NCBI GenBank assembly: GCA_003538975.1
Contig: DPQQ01000008.1
Span: 408 to 21,890 of the forward strand
DNA length: 21,483 bases
Origin: Clostridiales bacterium
GTDB lineage: Bacteria > Bacillota > Clostridia > Christensenellales > Borkfalkiaceae
Direction of reading: 5' to 3'
Shown here: positions 1 to 7,911 of the stretch, piece by piece
Layout of the letters: each line of letters begins with the position of its first letter
Numbering within the stretch: position 1 is the first letter of the stretch
The notes under the pieces: model-generated
The model's database searches: none
Seen by the model: the letters and a program-made list of their open reading frames with translations, nothing else
What the model was told of the DNA's origin: nothing
Position numbers and translations under genes: made by a program

Positions 1-54
1 AGCAGGGGACTGAAAATCCCCGTGTCGGTGGTTCAATTCCGCCCCGAAGCACCA
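1..54 (+). tRNA. tRNA-Phe (GAA), 5' part cut by window edge
   Basis: The anticodon stem GGGGA/TCCCC encloses the loop CTGAAAA with anticodon GAA, so this reads phenylalanine codons. It is followed by a five-base variable region, the T arm GGTGG-TTCAATT-CCGCC, the acceptor 3' strand CCGAAGC, discriminator A51 and an encoded CCA at 52-54. The 5' acceptor strand and D arm lie before base 1. It is the first visible gene of a plus-strand cluster of three tRNAs. Confidence 0.93.
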
Positions 55-72
55 CTACTCGTTTTATTTGTC

Positions 73-148
73 GCTGGTGTAGCTCAATTGGCAGAGCAGC
101 TGATTTGTAATCAGCAGGTTGCGGGTTCGATTCCAGTCACCAGCTCCA
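73..148 (+). tRNA. tRNA-Thr (TGT)
   Basis: A complete 76-base cloverleaf. The acceptor strands GCTGGTG and CACCAGC pair, the anticodon stem CTGAT/ATCAG holds loop TTGTAAT with anticodon TGT, and the T arm contains GGTTCGATTCC. Discriminator T145 is followed by an encoded CCA. It sits 18 bases after tRNA-Phe and 23 bases before tRNA-Tyr, with no terminator between them, so the three are probably one transcript. Confidence 0.96.
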
Positions 149-171
149 TTAAGCCTTAAAATTCAATATAC

Positions 172-256
172 GGGAAGGTTCCAGAGCGGCCAAATGGAGC
201 AGACTGTAAATCTGCCGTCACTGACTTCGGTGGTTCGAATCCACCCCTTCCCACCA
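172..256 (+). tRNA. tRNA-Tyr (GTA), class II
   Basis: An 85-base class II tRNA. The acceptor strands GGGAAGG and CCTTCCC pair, the anticodon loop CTGTAAA carries GTA, and a long variable arm lies before the T arm GGTGG-TTCGAAT-CCACC. The long variable arm is the bacterial tRNA-Tyr hallmark. Discriminator A253 and CCA at 254-256 are encoded. Confidence 0.96.
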
Positions 257-258
257 GC

Positions 259-291
259 AAAAAACTCAAACTGAAACGTTTGAGTTTTTTG
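259..291 (+). terminator. Intrinsic terminator of the tRNA cluster
   Basis: AAACTCAAAC and GTTTGAGTTT form a 10-base-pair stem with a six-base loop, followed by TTTTTT. It starts three bases after the CCA end of tRNA-Tyr. Bases 292-448 after it hold no gene or structure I can support. Confidence 0.88.
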
Positions 292-448
292 TTCTGTTCT
301 TTTTATTTTCCCCCACAACGAACTTTTTAGATTTCAGAACTTTTTTCCCTTTTCCGGGCGATATTCCGCTCTCTTCTTCTTTTTACTGTTTTTATACGAA
401 TAACACCCTCTCCCCACTATAATTTTATAATTTTTATTTCCATACCTT

Positions 449-476
449 AAAAAACGACCGTTTCCGGTCGTTTTTT
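449..476. terminator. Bidirectional terminator after the lipoprotein gene
   Basis: AAAAAACGACCG and CGGTCGTTTTTT pair closely around a small loop (TTTC), with a T-run on each strand. It lies 26 bases past the stop of the minus-strand lipoprotein gene and faces the plus-strand tRNA cluster, so it can serve both directions. Confidence 0.85.
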
Positions 477-501
477 AATTATACGAATTTAGTTATACGT
501 T

Positions 502-1299
502 TTACATCATGCCGGACATATCGGTATATTTGTCCGCGTCTTTAGGAAGCGATACCTTTTCCGTAGTCGGACGTAAATCTGCGGTAATCTTAGTACCTTC
601 GGCATTCAATTCGACTTTAATGCTGACGCCGTTATCACCTAAAAGTATGTAAACGATAACGGGTATAGCGGTTGATTCGGCAGTATCGCCGCCGAAATTC
701 GGATCAAACGTTCCTTCGATTTTATATTTATTGCCGTCCGCATAAATCTTAGAGCCGGTTCCGTCAAGCATATCTTTAAGATTCTGCATTAACGAATCGG
801 GATCTATCTGGTTTAATATATCCGAGGCGTCCCCGGCGGAATCCGCAAGATCGCCGACGCTTATTTTATACTTTAATTCGCTGTTCGAAGAACCTGCTTC
901 CGTTTTCATATACATATAAACGGTAGTATCACCGTCAAACCAGAATTTATTATCCATAGTGGTTTTTCCGGCAGTTTCGTCGGTCATCGTTCCTTTCATA
1001 CTCGCGTATACAAGCGGTTTTTCGCCGGACATATCCAAAAGTCCGCTGAAAACGAAATTTATCGTTGAATTTTCGGCTTTAACAAGGAATTTATAAGAAT
1101 CATCAGCGATTGCGGGGGCTTCGCTGTCGATTCCCATCGCAGCGTTAAGCGTCTGAATCTGTTCCGCAGTAGCTTCGGTCTTATAATCGGATTCGTAAAT
1201 GTTTTTATCCATTTCGTCTTTCTTTTCTTTGCAGCCGACCGCAAAAATTGCGGCAAATGCAAGAACGATTGCCATAATCAGTGTAAACCTTTTTTTCAT
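502..1299 (-). CDS. Lipoprotein of unknown function
   Basis: A 265-residue secreted lipoprotein anchored on the outer face of the membrane. The open frame extends upstream to 1434, but I place the start at 1299. There the ATG follows GGAGGAG at good spacing and begins a classic signal peptide: MKKR, then a hydrophobic stretch, then FAVGC with the lipobox cysteine at about residue 23. The mature part starts with a charged, flexible segment (KEKKDEMDK). It continues with alternating beta-type stretches (NSTINFVFSG, KFWFDGDTTVYMYM, KYKIEGTFDP), reminiscent of LolA/LppX-like beta folds. That resemblance is an impression, not a recognised family match. The gene is monocistronic, between its own promoter and a terminator. 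It may be a substrate-binding or envelope stress protein, but nothing in the sequence settles this. Confidence 0.85.
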   Translation of the reverse strand: MKKRFTLIMAIVLAFAAIFAVGCKEKKDEMDKNIYESDYKTEATAEQIQTLNAAMGIDSEAPAIADDSYKFLVKAENSTINFVFSGLLDMSGEKPLVYASMKGTMTDETAGKTTMDNKFWFDGDTTVYMYMKTEAGSSNSELKYKISVGDLADSAGDASDILNQIDPDSLMQNLKDMLDGTGSKIYADGNKYKIEGTFDPNFGGDTAESTAIPVIVYILLGDNGVSIKVELNAEGTKITADLRPTTEKVSLPKDADKYTDMSGMM

Positions 1300-1347
1300 T
1301 TTTTCTCCTCCGGAATTCTCGATAAACGTAATTCCTTTTATATTTTT

Positions 1348-1377
1348 ATTATATACCTGTATAATCGGTTTTGTCAA
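1348..1377 (-). promoter_or_regulatory. Promoter of the lipoprotein gene
   Basis: On the minus strand TTGACA (1377-1372) and TATAAT (1353-1348) are separated by 18 bases. Both hexamers match the sigma-A consensus perfectly. The expected transcript start is about 40 bases upstream of the ATG at 1299, which supports that start over the longer open frame. Confidence 0.85.
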
Positions 1378-1415
1378 TATCAAATAAAAAATAACGATAA
1401 GAAAATATAAAAAAT

Positions 1416-1443
1416 AAAAGCGACCGTTTCTCAATCGCTTTTT
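1416..1443 (-). terminator. Terminator of the glycerol-3-phosphate operon
   Basis: On the minus strand AAAAGCGA and TCGCTTTT pair around a short loop, followed by ATTTTTTAT. It lies eight bases beyond the stop of the HAD phosphatase gene and just upstream of the lipoprotein promoter, so it separates the two units. Confidence 0.75.
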
Positions 1444-1450
1444 ATTTCAA

Positions 1451-2254
1451 TCAAAGATATCCGACTATTTCGTTAAGATCGTTAAAAACAATATCGGGTT
1501 TAACGTCCGAAACTTTCAGGTCTTCGGCAGTCGTTTCGCCGCTTAATACCAAAATGGTGTTAAATTTCGAATTTACGCCGAATTTTATATCCGTATAAAG
1601 TCTGTCGCCTACCATTGTTATTTCATCGGGTTCAAGACCTGTTTTTCTGACGATCTCTCCGCCGGCAATCGAATTCGGTTTGCCTATGACGTAGTCGGGC
1701 GTTCTGCCGCTGGTCGCTTCGAACATTTTAATGAACGAACCGACGTCCGGCATCGGAATACCGGCAGTCGGGCAAACAAAATCGGGGTGCGTCGCTATAT
1801 AAACTGCGCCTTTTACGAGATATTCGTTAAAACGCTTCATTTTTTCAAAGTTGATAGTCGTGTCGTAACACATAAGCGCAACGTCCGGTTCTTCGCCGGT
1901 TGCGTTTACCACGTTTATGCCGCCTTCGACAAAACTTTTTACAACTTCGTCCGTTGCAAGTACGTATATCTTTTTCCCGGGAAAATTCGCATTCAGAAAA
2001 GATATCGTCGCCATTGCCGAAGTATAAACTTCGTCCCGGTCGTCGTAAAAACCTATTTTAGAAAGCTTATTAACATATTCGATATAGTTTTTTGAAGAAT
2101 TATTCGTAAAATAGTAAATTTTTATGCCTTTATCCCTACACTTTTTCAGTGTGTTTATCATATCGCCGATAGGAGTCGAATCGAGATAAATGGTTCCGTC
2201 CATATCGAGAACAAGACACTTCGTGCGTTTTATTATTTTTTCCGTTTCTGTCAT
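1451..2254 (-). CDS. HAD-IIA (NagD/AraL-like) sugar phosphatase
   Basis: A 267-residue cytoplasmic phosphatase of the HAD superfamily, subclass IIA. All motifs are present: motif I DMDGT with nucleophile D17 and acid/base D19; motif II T50 in YFTNNSS; the motif III lysine K192 in GKPNS; and motif IV GDRLYTD with D217 and D222. The region between motifs II and III (about 75-185) is the C2B-type cap. The length is typical for the family. It is the last gene of a four-gene operon, four bases after the DUF1667 gene. Family members act on p-nitrophenyl phosphate, phosphoglycolate or glycerol phosphate, and HAD-IIA enzymes with glycerol-3-phosphate phosphatase activity are known (for example mycobacterial Rv1692). 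The operon makes a glycerol- or triose-phosphate substrate plausible here. That is inference; substrate cannot be read from the motifs. Confidence 0.92.
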   Translation of the reverse strand: MTETEKIIKRTKCLVLDMDGTIYLDSTPIGDMINTLKKCRDKGIKIYYFTNNSSKNYIEYVNKLSKIGFYDDRDEVYTSAMATISFLNANFPGKKIYVLATDEVVKSFVEGGINVVNATGEEPDVALMCYDTTINFEKMKRFNEYLVKGAVYIATHPDFVCPTAGIPMPDVGSFIKMFEATSGRTPDYVIGKPNSIAGGEIVRKTGLEPDEITMVGDRLYTDIKFGVNSKFNTILVLSGETTAEDLKVSDVKPDIVFNDLNEIVGYL

Positions 2255-2258
2255 AATA

Positions 2259-2612
2259 TCATTCCGCGCTCTTGGTAGCTACAAGATCTATGCCGTCTTC
2301 GATGTCTTTAAGAACGACGTCGCCGAGTTTTATCGGGAGCGTAACGGTTACGGAATTTATCTTTTTAATAATTTCGAACATGTTAGCTTTAAGAACAGGT
2401 TTCGACGTTTTTACGGGAATCATGATCCCCTTATCCGATTTAACGGTGCTTGTTACGACTCTTCTCGGAGCGGTAACTTCGTTTTCGGCGTAAGCCTTTC
2501 CTTTAGGGCATGTGTTGCCCGTTACTTCTATAACCTTTCCGTCTTCGGTTTTAACGGTAATCTGACATCCTCTCGGACATTCCACGCAGGTCAATAATCT
2601 TTCGTTAATCAT
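2259..2612 (-). CDS. DUF1667 four-cysteine protein of the G3P dehydrogenase operon
   Basis: A 117-residue soluble protein. The start is preceded by GGAGGCG. The N-terminal part holds C9-x2-C12-x3-C16 and C35 (in TCPKG), an arrangement suited to a [4Fe-4S] cluster or a metal. The rest (about 45-117) is a small basic/hydrophobic domain. This matches the DUF1667 family, which in Clostridia and Thermotogae is regularly found beside the FAD dehydrogenase and NAD(P)/FAD oxidoreductase that precede it here. The set is probably an electron-transferring complex, with this protein as the small iron-sulphur subunit. The cluster itself is inferred from the cysteine spacing. The gene starts two bases after the stop of the oxidoreductase gene, implying co-translation. 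Confidence 0.88.
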   Translation of the reverse strand: MINERLLTCVECPRGCQITVKTEDGKVIEVTGNTCPKGKAYAENEVTAPRRVVTSTVKSDKGIMIPVKTSKPVLKANMFEIIKKINSVTVTLPIKLGDVVLKDIEDGIDLVATKSAE

Positions 2613-2614
2613 AA

Positions 2615-3865
2615 TTACGCCTCCATTTCTACGGTAAGAACGTCGCTTTCTACCGAGTTGAGAAGATCCGCCGTAAGAATAAGCGTTTCCATTTCGCCGG
2701 GGGCTACGCTTGCTTTTTTGCGTTCGAGAACGACTTTATCGCCGTCTTTTATCTTAAAGGTAACGTTTTTATAAACGTTCGATACTCTGAAATAAATTTT
2801 AACGTTTTCGGCAGGTTTTGAGATTTTCTGCGGAACTACGTAACCGATGTTTTTACCGTTTACGATGCTGAAAGAATTATTCGTCGTAAGTTCGCCGAGC
2901 GCGTACTTTGCTGCGGATTTACCGGCAATTTCGGCTTCTTCGCAAGCGAAGTCCACAAGATCGTGTACGTGAAGAACGTTGCCGCACGCGAATATTCCTT
3001 TATACGAAGTTTCTCTGTACTGGTTTACGGCAGCTCCCTTTGTTCTCGGGCTCATTTCGATGCCGGCTTTAGTTGTAAGTTCGTTTTCGGGAATAAGTCC
3101 TACCGAGAATAAAACGGTGTCGCAATCGAAGTGCTTTTCGGTACCCTTTATCGGCTTTTTATCCGCGGGATTTACTTCGGCGATGGTTACGCCGGTAACT
3201 CTTTCGTTCCCTTCTATATCAATAATAGTATGATTGAGGTAAAGAGGAATATCGAAGTCGTTAAGGCACTGCACTATATTTCTCTTAAGTCCGCTCGAGA
3301 ACGGCATAATTTCGCATACGGCGTGAACCTTCGCGCCTTCGAGAGTCATACGTCTCGCCATAATAAGCCCTATATCGCCCGAACCCAAAATTACAACGTC
3401 TTTGCCTGGAAGATAGCCTTCGATATTTACGTATCTCTGCGCCGTTCCGGCGGAATAGATACCGGCGGGACGAGTACCGGCTATGTTGAGAGCGCCGCGG
3501 CTTCTTTCTCTGCAGCCCATCGCAAGAATAATCGCTTTCGGCTTCAAAGCGAATACGCCGTATTCCGAATTCATTGCCTTTATCGTATGATCTTCGGATA
3601 TTTCGAGAACCATAGTCGAAAGAAAAACGTCTATATCTCTCTTACCGACTTCTACGGCGCACTTTTCGGCATATTCGGGACCGGCGAGATTTTCTTTGAA
3701 TCTCTGTAAGCCGAATCCGTTGTGAACGCACTGATTGAGAACGCCGCCGAGTTTGTCGTCGCGTTCTAATATAAGAATATTTTTTGCTCCGTTATCATAA
3801 GCGGCTACGGCTGCGGACATACCAGCGGGACCGCCGCCTATTACTACCAAATCGTAATTTTTCAT
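2615..3865 (-). CDS. NAD(P)/FAD-dependent oxidoreductase, partner of the GlpA-like dehydrogenase
   Basis: A 416-residue two-dinucleotide-binding flavoprotein. It has an N-terminal FAD motif GGGPAG (10-15) with the strand-ending acid in ILERD, a second Rossmann motif GSGDIG (161-166) for NAD(P)H, and a closing FAD motif FACGNVLHVHDLVD near 294-307. Conserved LNQCVHNGFG (about 43-52) is typical of this group. The last 85 residues or so are a beta-rich tail beyond the core fold, which related proteins also carry. It presumably passes electrons between the GlpA-like flavin centre and pyridine nucleotide. It has no strong ribosome binding site and starts five bases after the upstream stop, so translation is probably coupled. 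The direction of electron flow and the cofactor (NAD or NADP) are not visible. Confidence 0.9.
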   Translation of the reverse strand: MKNYDLVVIGGGPAGMSAAVAAYDNGAKNILILERDDKLGGVLNQCVHNGFGLQRFKENLAGPEYAEKCAVEVGKRDIDVFLSTMVLEISEDHTIKAMNSEYGVFALKPKAIILAMGCRERSRGALNIAGTRPAGIYSAGTAQRYVNIEGYLPGKDVVILGSGDIGLIMARRMTLEGAKVHAVCEIMPFSSGLKRNIVQCLNDFDIPLYLNHTIIDIEGNERVTGVTIAEVNPADKKPIKGTEKHFDCDTVLFSVGLIPENELTTKAGIEMSPRTKGAAVNQYRETSYKGIFACGNVLHVHDLVDFACEEAEIAGKSAAKYALGELTTNNSFSIVNGKNIGYVVPQKISKPAENVKIYFRVSNVYKNVTFKIKDGDKVVLERKKASVAPGEMETLILTADLLNSVESDVLTVEMEA

Positions 3866-3870
3866 AATAA

Positions 3871-5301
3871 TTATTTCGTCTTTTTTAAATTTAAATAAGA
3901 ATTTTTGCCTTTTTTAGTAACTTCCTCAAAAGGAATGTTAAGTTCTTCTGATAAAACTTTAGCTATAACCGGCTGACAGAAACCGCCCTGACATCTGCCC
4001 ATGCCCGCTCTCGTTCTGCGTTTTACCGCGTCTATCGAGCAAGCTTTGGGGTTGGTTCTTATCGCATGGAGAATTTCTCCTAAAGTAACCTGCTCGCAAC
4101 GGCATACCATTTTGCCGTATTCGGGTTCCTTTTTGATAAGTTCGTTCTTTTCTTCGTCGGTCATCGCCTTGAAGAACCAGTCGGGCGTACGTTTGCCGTT
4201 CCAGTTTTCTTTCTTGTTGAGAGAAAGATCCTTCGCCGCTTCTTCAGCTACGTATTTTGCTATCGCGGGCGAAGATGTAAGACCGGGAGATTCGATACCG
4301 GCAACGTTGAAAAATTTATCGTTTACCGAACTTCTTTCGATGATAAAGTCGTGTCTGTCGCAGAAGCTTCTGAGTCCGGCAAAAGAAGTTATAGAATTGA
4401 AAAGAGGTACTTTTTTGCAGAGTTTGTTTGCGGAAGCCATAACCGTCTGCAATCCCTGCATCGTCGTCGAAACGTCTTCTTTATCTTCCTGTTCGTCTGC
4501 TGTAGGACCTAACAAAAGATTGCCGTCAACCGTGGGAGACACGAGTATGCCTTTGCCTTTTTTGGTCGGACACATAAAAAGAGTTCTCGTAGCGAAGCTT
4601 CCGGAAACTTTGTCCAGAAGAATATATTCGCCCTTTCTCGCCCCTACTTTGAATGAATTATCGCCTATCATCGAAGCGACTTTGTCCGAATAAATACCGG
4701 CAGCATTTACGATATACTTCGTTTCCACCGTATCGCCGGTTGCCGAAGTAACGGTAAAATATCCGTTTTTATATTCGATTGCGGAAACCTCGAAATTCGT
4801 TCTAAGATCCGCGCCGTTATCCATTGCGTTTCCGACGGCTGCGACGGTAAGTTCGTAAGGACATACTATTCCGCCTGTTTTCGCATAAAGTGCGCCCACC
4901 GCTTCGTCCGAGATATTGGGTTCGAGTTCGACGAGTCTTTCTCTCCCGACTACCTCAAGCCCTTTAACGCCGTTAAGCCGGCCTCTTTTATAAAGTTCGT
5001 TTACCGTTTCCATATCTTCGTCCGAAAATGCGACGACGAGAGAGCCGTTGTTTTTGAACTTTACTCCGAGGTCCGAAGTTACTTCGAGCATCATTTCCGA
5101 TCCCAGAACGTTGAACTTTGCTTTGTTGGTTCCTTCCTTGGCGTCGAATCCCGCGTGAACTATGCCGGAATTCGCCTTGGATGAACCCGTAGCTACGTCT
5201 TCTTCTTTTTCGAGAAGACAAATTTTAGCGTCGTAAGAAGAAAGTTCTCTTAAAATAAGACCGCCTACTACGCCGCCTCCTATAACCGTTATGTCGTACA
5301 T
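3871..5301 (-). CDS. glpA: GlpA-like FAD-dependent glycerol-3-phosphate dehydrogenase with BFD-type [2Fe-2S] tail
   Basis: A 476-residue flavoprotein. An in-frame ATG exists 18 bases upstream (5319), but I choose 5301 because GGAG lies eight bases before it. The product begins MYDITVIGGG with the FAD motif GGGVVGG (8-14), followed by a D-amino-acid-oxidase type fold (SKANSGIVHAGFD, NAAGIYSD, and the closing FNVAGIESPGLTSSPA). The last 79 residues form a BFD-like domain with C400-x-C402 and C437-x4-C442, the usual [2Fe-2S] ligands. Family knowledge: such enzymes oxidise sn-glycerol 3-phosphate to dihydroxyacetone phosphate anaerobically. Related DAO-fold dehydrogenases of other 2-hydroxy substrates cannot be fully excluded, but the neighbours (NAD(P)/FAD partner, DUF1667, phosphatase) favour glycerol 3-phosphate. 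It is the first gene of the operon. Confidence 0.88.
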   Translation of the reverse strand: MYDITVIGGGVVGGLILRELSSYDAKICLLEKEEDVATGSSKANSGIVHAGFDAKEGTNKAKFNVLGSEMMLEVTSDLGVKFKNNGSLVVAFSDEDMETVNELYKRGRLNGVKGLEVVGRERLVELEPNISDEAVGALYAKTGGIVCPYELTVAAVGNAMDNGADLRTNFEVSAIEYKNGYFTVTSATGDTVETKYIVNAAGIYSDKVASMIGDNSFKVGARKGEYILLDKVSGSFATRTLFMCPTKKGKGILVSPTVDGNLLLGPTADEQEDKEDVSTTMQGLQTVMASANKLCKKVPLFNSITSFAGLRSFCDRHDFIIERSSVNDKFFNVAGIESPGLTSSPAIAKYVAEEAAKDLSLNKKENWNGKRTPDWFFKAMTDEEKNELIKKEPEYGKMVCRCEQVTLGEILHAIRTNPKACSIDAVKRRTRAGMGRCQGGFCQPVIAKVLSEELNIPFEEVTKKGKNSYLNLKKTK

Positions 5302-5332
5302 TAGAAAATCTCCGTACATTTATATTAAGGTA

Positions 5333-5361
5333 ATTATATCACATTATACTTATTATTTCAA
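5333..5361 (-). promoter_or_regulatory. Promoter of the glycerol-3-phosphate operon
   Basis: On the minus strand TTGAAA (5361-5356) and TATAAT (5338-5333) are 17 bases apart. The predicted start of transcription lies about 25 bases upstream of the chosen ATG at 5301. The more upstream ATG at 5319 would leave almost no leader, another reason to prefer 5301. I see no clear operator or riboswitch here. Confidence 0.82.
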
Positions 5362-5459
5362 GCCAAAAAATCTGTTTTTTCGGTCATCTTATCGGATTTT
5401 TACGATTTTTATACGGGTTATAAATCCGTGTCATAAAATCAGCGCACGATTTTCGCGTT

Positions 5460-5486
5460 TAAAAAGAAAAAGCCGCGGCGGGCGGC
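5460..5486 (-). terminator. Terminator after the exonuclease gene
   Basis: On the minus strand GCCGC and GCGGC form a short GC-rich stem with a five-base loop, followed by TTTTTCTTTTT. An alternative longer stem can form with AAAAAGCCGC inside the end of the coding sequence. It ends the CNNM-exonuclease unit. Confidence 0.65.
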
Positions 5487-5492
5487 ATACCT

Positions 5493-6560
5493 TTACGGCT
5501 GTCTTTCGCTTTGCGGCTTTTTACTTTTATTCAGACTCTTTTGTCTGGCGCGTTCTTTTTCGCGCTTTAATATAACTGCGTAATAATCGAACTTTTCTTC
5601 GGGTGCGTCACCCAGAATATTTTTAAGTTCCGAATAGGACATTATGTTGAGTTTTCTTCCCGTTGCTTTAATCTTTTCCGCCTTTTTAAGATCATCGTCT
5701 TCTTCGTCGAGATAGACGAAAGTATTTGCCGAAAGCATTCCGTCGGAATATTTACCGTTTTTTTCGTAAATCTTCTCGAGAAGCCCGAGATTTACCGACG
5801 GATCGAGAGCTTTTATCTTTTTGGAAAACGTAAACGCTTTTCTGAAAAGTTCTCTGTCCGTTTTAGGAGTTTTCATTGCGGTCTTTTCGGCGTAGTCGAA
5901 TAAATAAGAAATTTGTCGTGCGGTTCTTTTAAATCCGTTCTTTTCGTAAATCTGCGAGAACGAATACATATGAGAATACGTTTTTTCTTCTACGGTTCCG
6001 CATTTTATATCGGCGTATTCGAGAAGTTCTTTAAGCGATTTGTTATGTTTTTTACAAAGATATTTAAGAGTTAAAAGAGTAAGTCTCGCGTCCTCGTCCG
6101 ATCTGTGCGCGATAAAATTTTCTCCTATCGCTTCGCCGATATGTACGAGACCTTTTGTTTTAAGTTCGTCGTCGTATACTTCGAGTAGTCCTTTTACGTC
6201 TATAAATTTATACTTTATCTGCTTGCGATTATACTTTCTGCAGGCGTCGCGGAGATATTTTACGTCGTTTTCTATCGCAAAACCTACGATAAGATCGCAC
6301 GAAGCGAATAATTCCGCAAAATAATCGTACCAGAAAGAAAACTTTTCCGCCGCATAAAATTCTTCTTCCGGATAAGAAAGACCGACTTTGCCGTTCATTC
6401 CTATTATTCCCTTGCGGAATTTTGCGATCGGACGAAAAATTACGTCTCTTTGCTCCGTTATATTAAAATTTTCGTCCGAAACGCAATACCCTATGCTGCA
6501 AAGGCTGCCGTCGTTCACTCTTCCGGTACTGCTTTCGGTATCAAAAGTTAAAATTCTCAT
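5493..6560 (-). CDS. DnaQ-type DEDDh 3'-5' exonuclease with C-terminal BRCT-like domain
   Basis: A 355-residue protein. Residues 1-165 carry the exonuclease motifs: Exo I FDTES (D7, E9), Exo II VGFAIENDVKYL (D99), Exo III AHRSDEDA (H152, D157). This is the DEDDh pattern of DnaQ, RNase T and similar enzymes. A helical linker follows. Residues 240-317 read like a BRCT repeat: KAFTFSKKI, LLEKIYEKNGK, NTFVYLDE, and KAEKIKATGRKLNIMSYSELKNIL, where the last segment matches the usual 'KAKELGIKIISEEEFLELL' ending. The C-terminus is basic. Exonuclease-BRCT fusions occur in Firmicutes and are thought to act in DNA repair. The start overlaps the upstream stop as ATGA, so it is co-translated with the CNNM gene. 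The BRCT call rests on pattern only. Confidence 0.85.
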   Translation of the reverse strand: MRILTFDTESSTGRVNDGSLCSIGYCVSDENFNITEQRDVIFRPIAKFRKGIIGMNGKVGLSYPEEEFYAAEKFSFWYDYFAELFASCDLIVGFAIENDVKYLRDACRKYNRKQIKYKFIDVKGLLEVYDDELKTKGLVHIGEAIGENFIAHRSDEDARLTLLTLKYLCKKHNKSLKELLEYADIKCGTVEEKTYSHMYSFSQIYEKNGFKRTARQISYLFDYAEKTAMKTPKTDRELFRKAFTFSKKIKALDPSVNLGLLEKIYEKNGKYSDGMLSANTFVYLDEEDDDLKKAEKIKATGRKLNIMSYSELKNILGDAPEEKFDYYAVILKREKERARQKSLNKSKKPQSERQP

Positions 6561-7822
6561 TTTTCCTGTTCTTCGTCGGGCGGAGTCAGCAGTCTGAATT
6601 CCGCTTCGATTATTCTTCTGTATTCGGTCTTCGTCACCGTGACCTCGACGTTATCGAAAGTGAATTTATCTCCTTCGTTAGGGATTTTGCCGAGTTTATC
6701 TATTATAAATCCGCCGACCATCGAAGATTCGACTTCTTCGTCTTTAAGTTCTATTCCGAATTTATCGTACACGTCTTCTATCGAAGCCGTTCCGAGAGCC
6801 GTAACAACGCCGTCTTTTTCGCTTATGTCTTCGACAACGTCGTCGTGTTCGTCCCAGATTTCTCCCACAAGCTCTTCGAGAATGTCTTCCATGGTGACTA
6901 TACCTTCTGTTCCGCCGAATTCGTCGCTTATTATAGCTATATGAGACTTCGACTTCTGAAACAGTTCCAGAAGGTCGCTGACCTTAATCGAAGGCATGAC
7001 GAAAACGGGCTGCTTCATAACCGATTTGAAGTTTTTGCCCTTTTTGTAAACTCTCGAATAAAAGTCCTTAAGATGCAAAATACCTATGATATTGTCTATC
7101 GTTCCTTTATACACGGGGAGTCTCGAGTATCCCGTTTCGGAAAAGACTTTTGCTATTTCGTCTTCGGTACTGTTATCGGGTATCGCCGCCACGTCCACTC
7201 TCGGCGTGAAAATTTCGATTGCTTCGATATCGTCGAATTCGATCGCGCTTCTTATAAGTTCGCTTTCGTCCTCGCCTATCTTGCCGTCTTCTTCTGCCTC
7301 TTCGACAAACGTTATAAGCTCGTCTTCGGTAGTACCAGTTTCCTCTTCTTTCTTTTTGAAAATCTTTCTGAAAAGTTTTTTGAAAAGTCCGAAAAACCAG
7401 TTGAGCGGGAAGAATATAAGAGATAAAAACCCGATAATCGGCGCGGTAAACATAGCGAAGGATTCAGGTCTTTCTTTAGCGATGCTTTTAGGAGTTATTT
7501 CGCCGAATATAAGCACCGTTATCGTCATAACGACCGTCGAAATAGTGGGGCCGTTAGAGTTACCAAGCCAGTGTATAAAAAGCAAGGTCGAAAAAGAAGT
7601 CGCCAGAATATTGACGATATTGTTACCTATAAGAATGGTCGAAAGAATATTATCGAACTTATCCGATAATGCAAGTACCCTCTTCGCCTTTCTGTTGCCG
7701 TCGTCGGCAAGAGTTTTCATTTTGATATGCGAGTATGACATAAATGCAGTTTCGGTCGCCGAAAAATACGCCGAAAACAATATGCACACTACAATTAAGA
7801 TTATATATACCTGTACGTTCAT
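6557..7822 (-). CDS. CNNM / CBS-pair / CorC-HlyC membrane protein (HlyC/CorC family)
   Basis: A 421-residue inner-membrane protein. Residues 1-150 form the CNNM domain with membrane segments near 4-24, 60-82, 94-112 and 123-148, and the conserved signatures SATETAFMS (20-28) and FGEITPKSIA (106-115). Two CBS domains follow (about 205-260 and 270-325), then a CorC_HlyC C-terminal domain (about 335-415, including GTASIEDVYDKFG). Proteins of this class are linked to magnesium efflux or resistance (MpfA/YhdP type) and are often misnamed haemolysins. CBS pairs bind adenine nucleotides and probably gate transport. The ATG follows CGGAG. It is the first gene of a unit with the exonuclease and is preceded by a candidate regulatory RNA, which would suit ion-responsive control. 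Confidence 0.92.
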   Translation of the reverse strand: MNVQVYIILIVVCILFSAYFSATETAFMSYSHIKMKTLADDGNRKAKRVLALSDKFDNILSTILIGNNIVNILATSFSTLLFIHWLGNSNGPTISTVVMTITVLIFGEITPKSIAKERPESFAMFTAPIIGFLSLIFFPLNWFFGLFKKLFRKIFKKKEEETGTTEDELITFVEEAEEDGKIGEDESELIRSAIEFDDIEAIEIFTPRVDVAAIPDNSTEDEIAKVFSETGYSRLPVYKGTIDNIIGILHLKDFYSRVYKKGKNFKSVMKQPVFVMPSIKVSDLLELFQKSKSHIAIISDEFGGTEGIVTMEDILEELVGEIWDEHDDVVEDISEKDGVVTALGTASIEDVYDKFGIELKDEEVESSMVGGFIIDKLGKIPNEGDKFTFDNVEVTVTKTEYRRIIEAEFRLLTPPDEEQEK

Positions 7823-7911
7823 TTTTTACTCCGAATATTTTTTTATTTTTATGTTTTTATTTACTCAGAGCCGCATGAAGCGTTCGGTTTTAACGACGTG
7901 GTTATGTTTTT

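Noticed and set aside
1300..1434. Longer N-terminus for the lipoprotein, starting at 1434
   Set aside because: It would cover the promoter at 1377-1348 and place an odd segment before a perfect signal peptide with its own GGAGGAG.
3131..4693. Long plus-strand open frames of 192 and 230 codons opposite the glycerol-3-phosphate operon
   Set aside because: They mirror well-conserved minus-strand genes with complete cofactor motifs; the antisense products have no recognisable domain.
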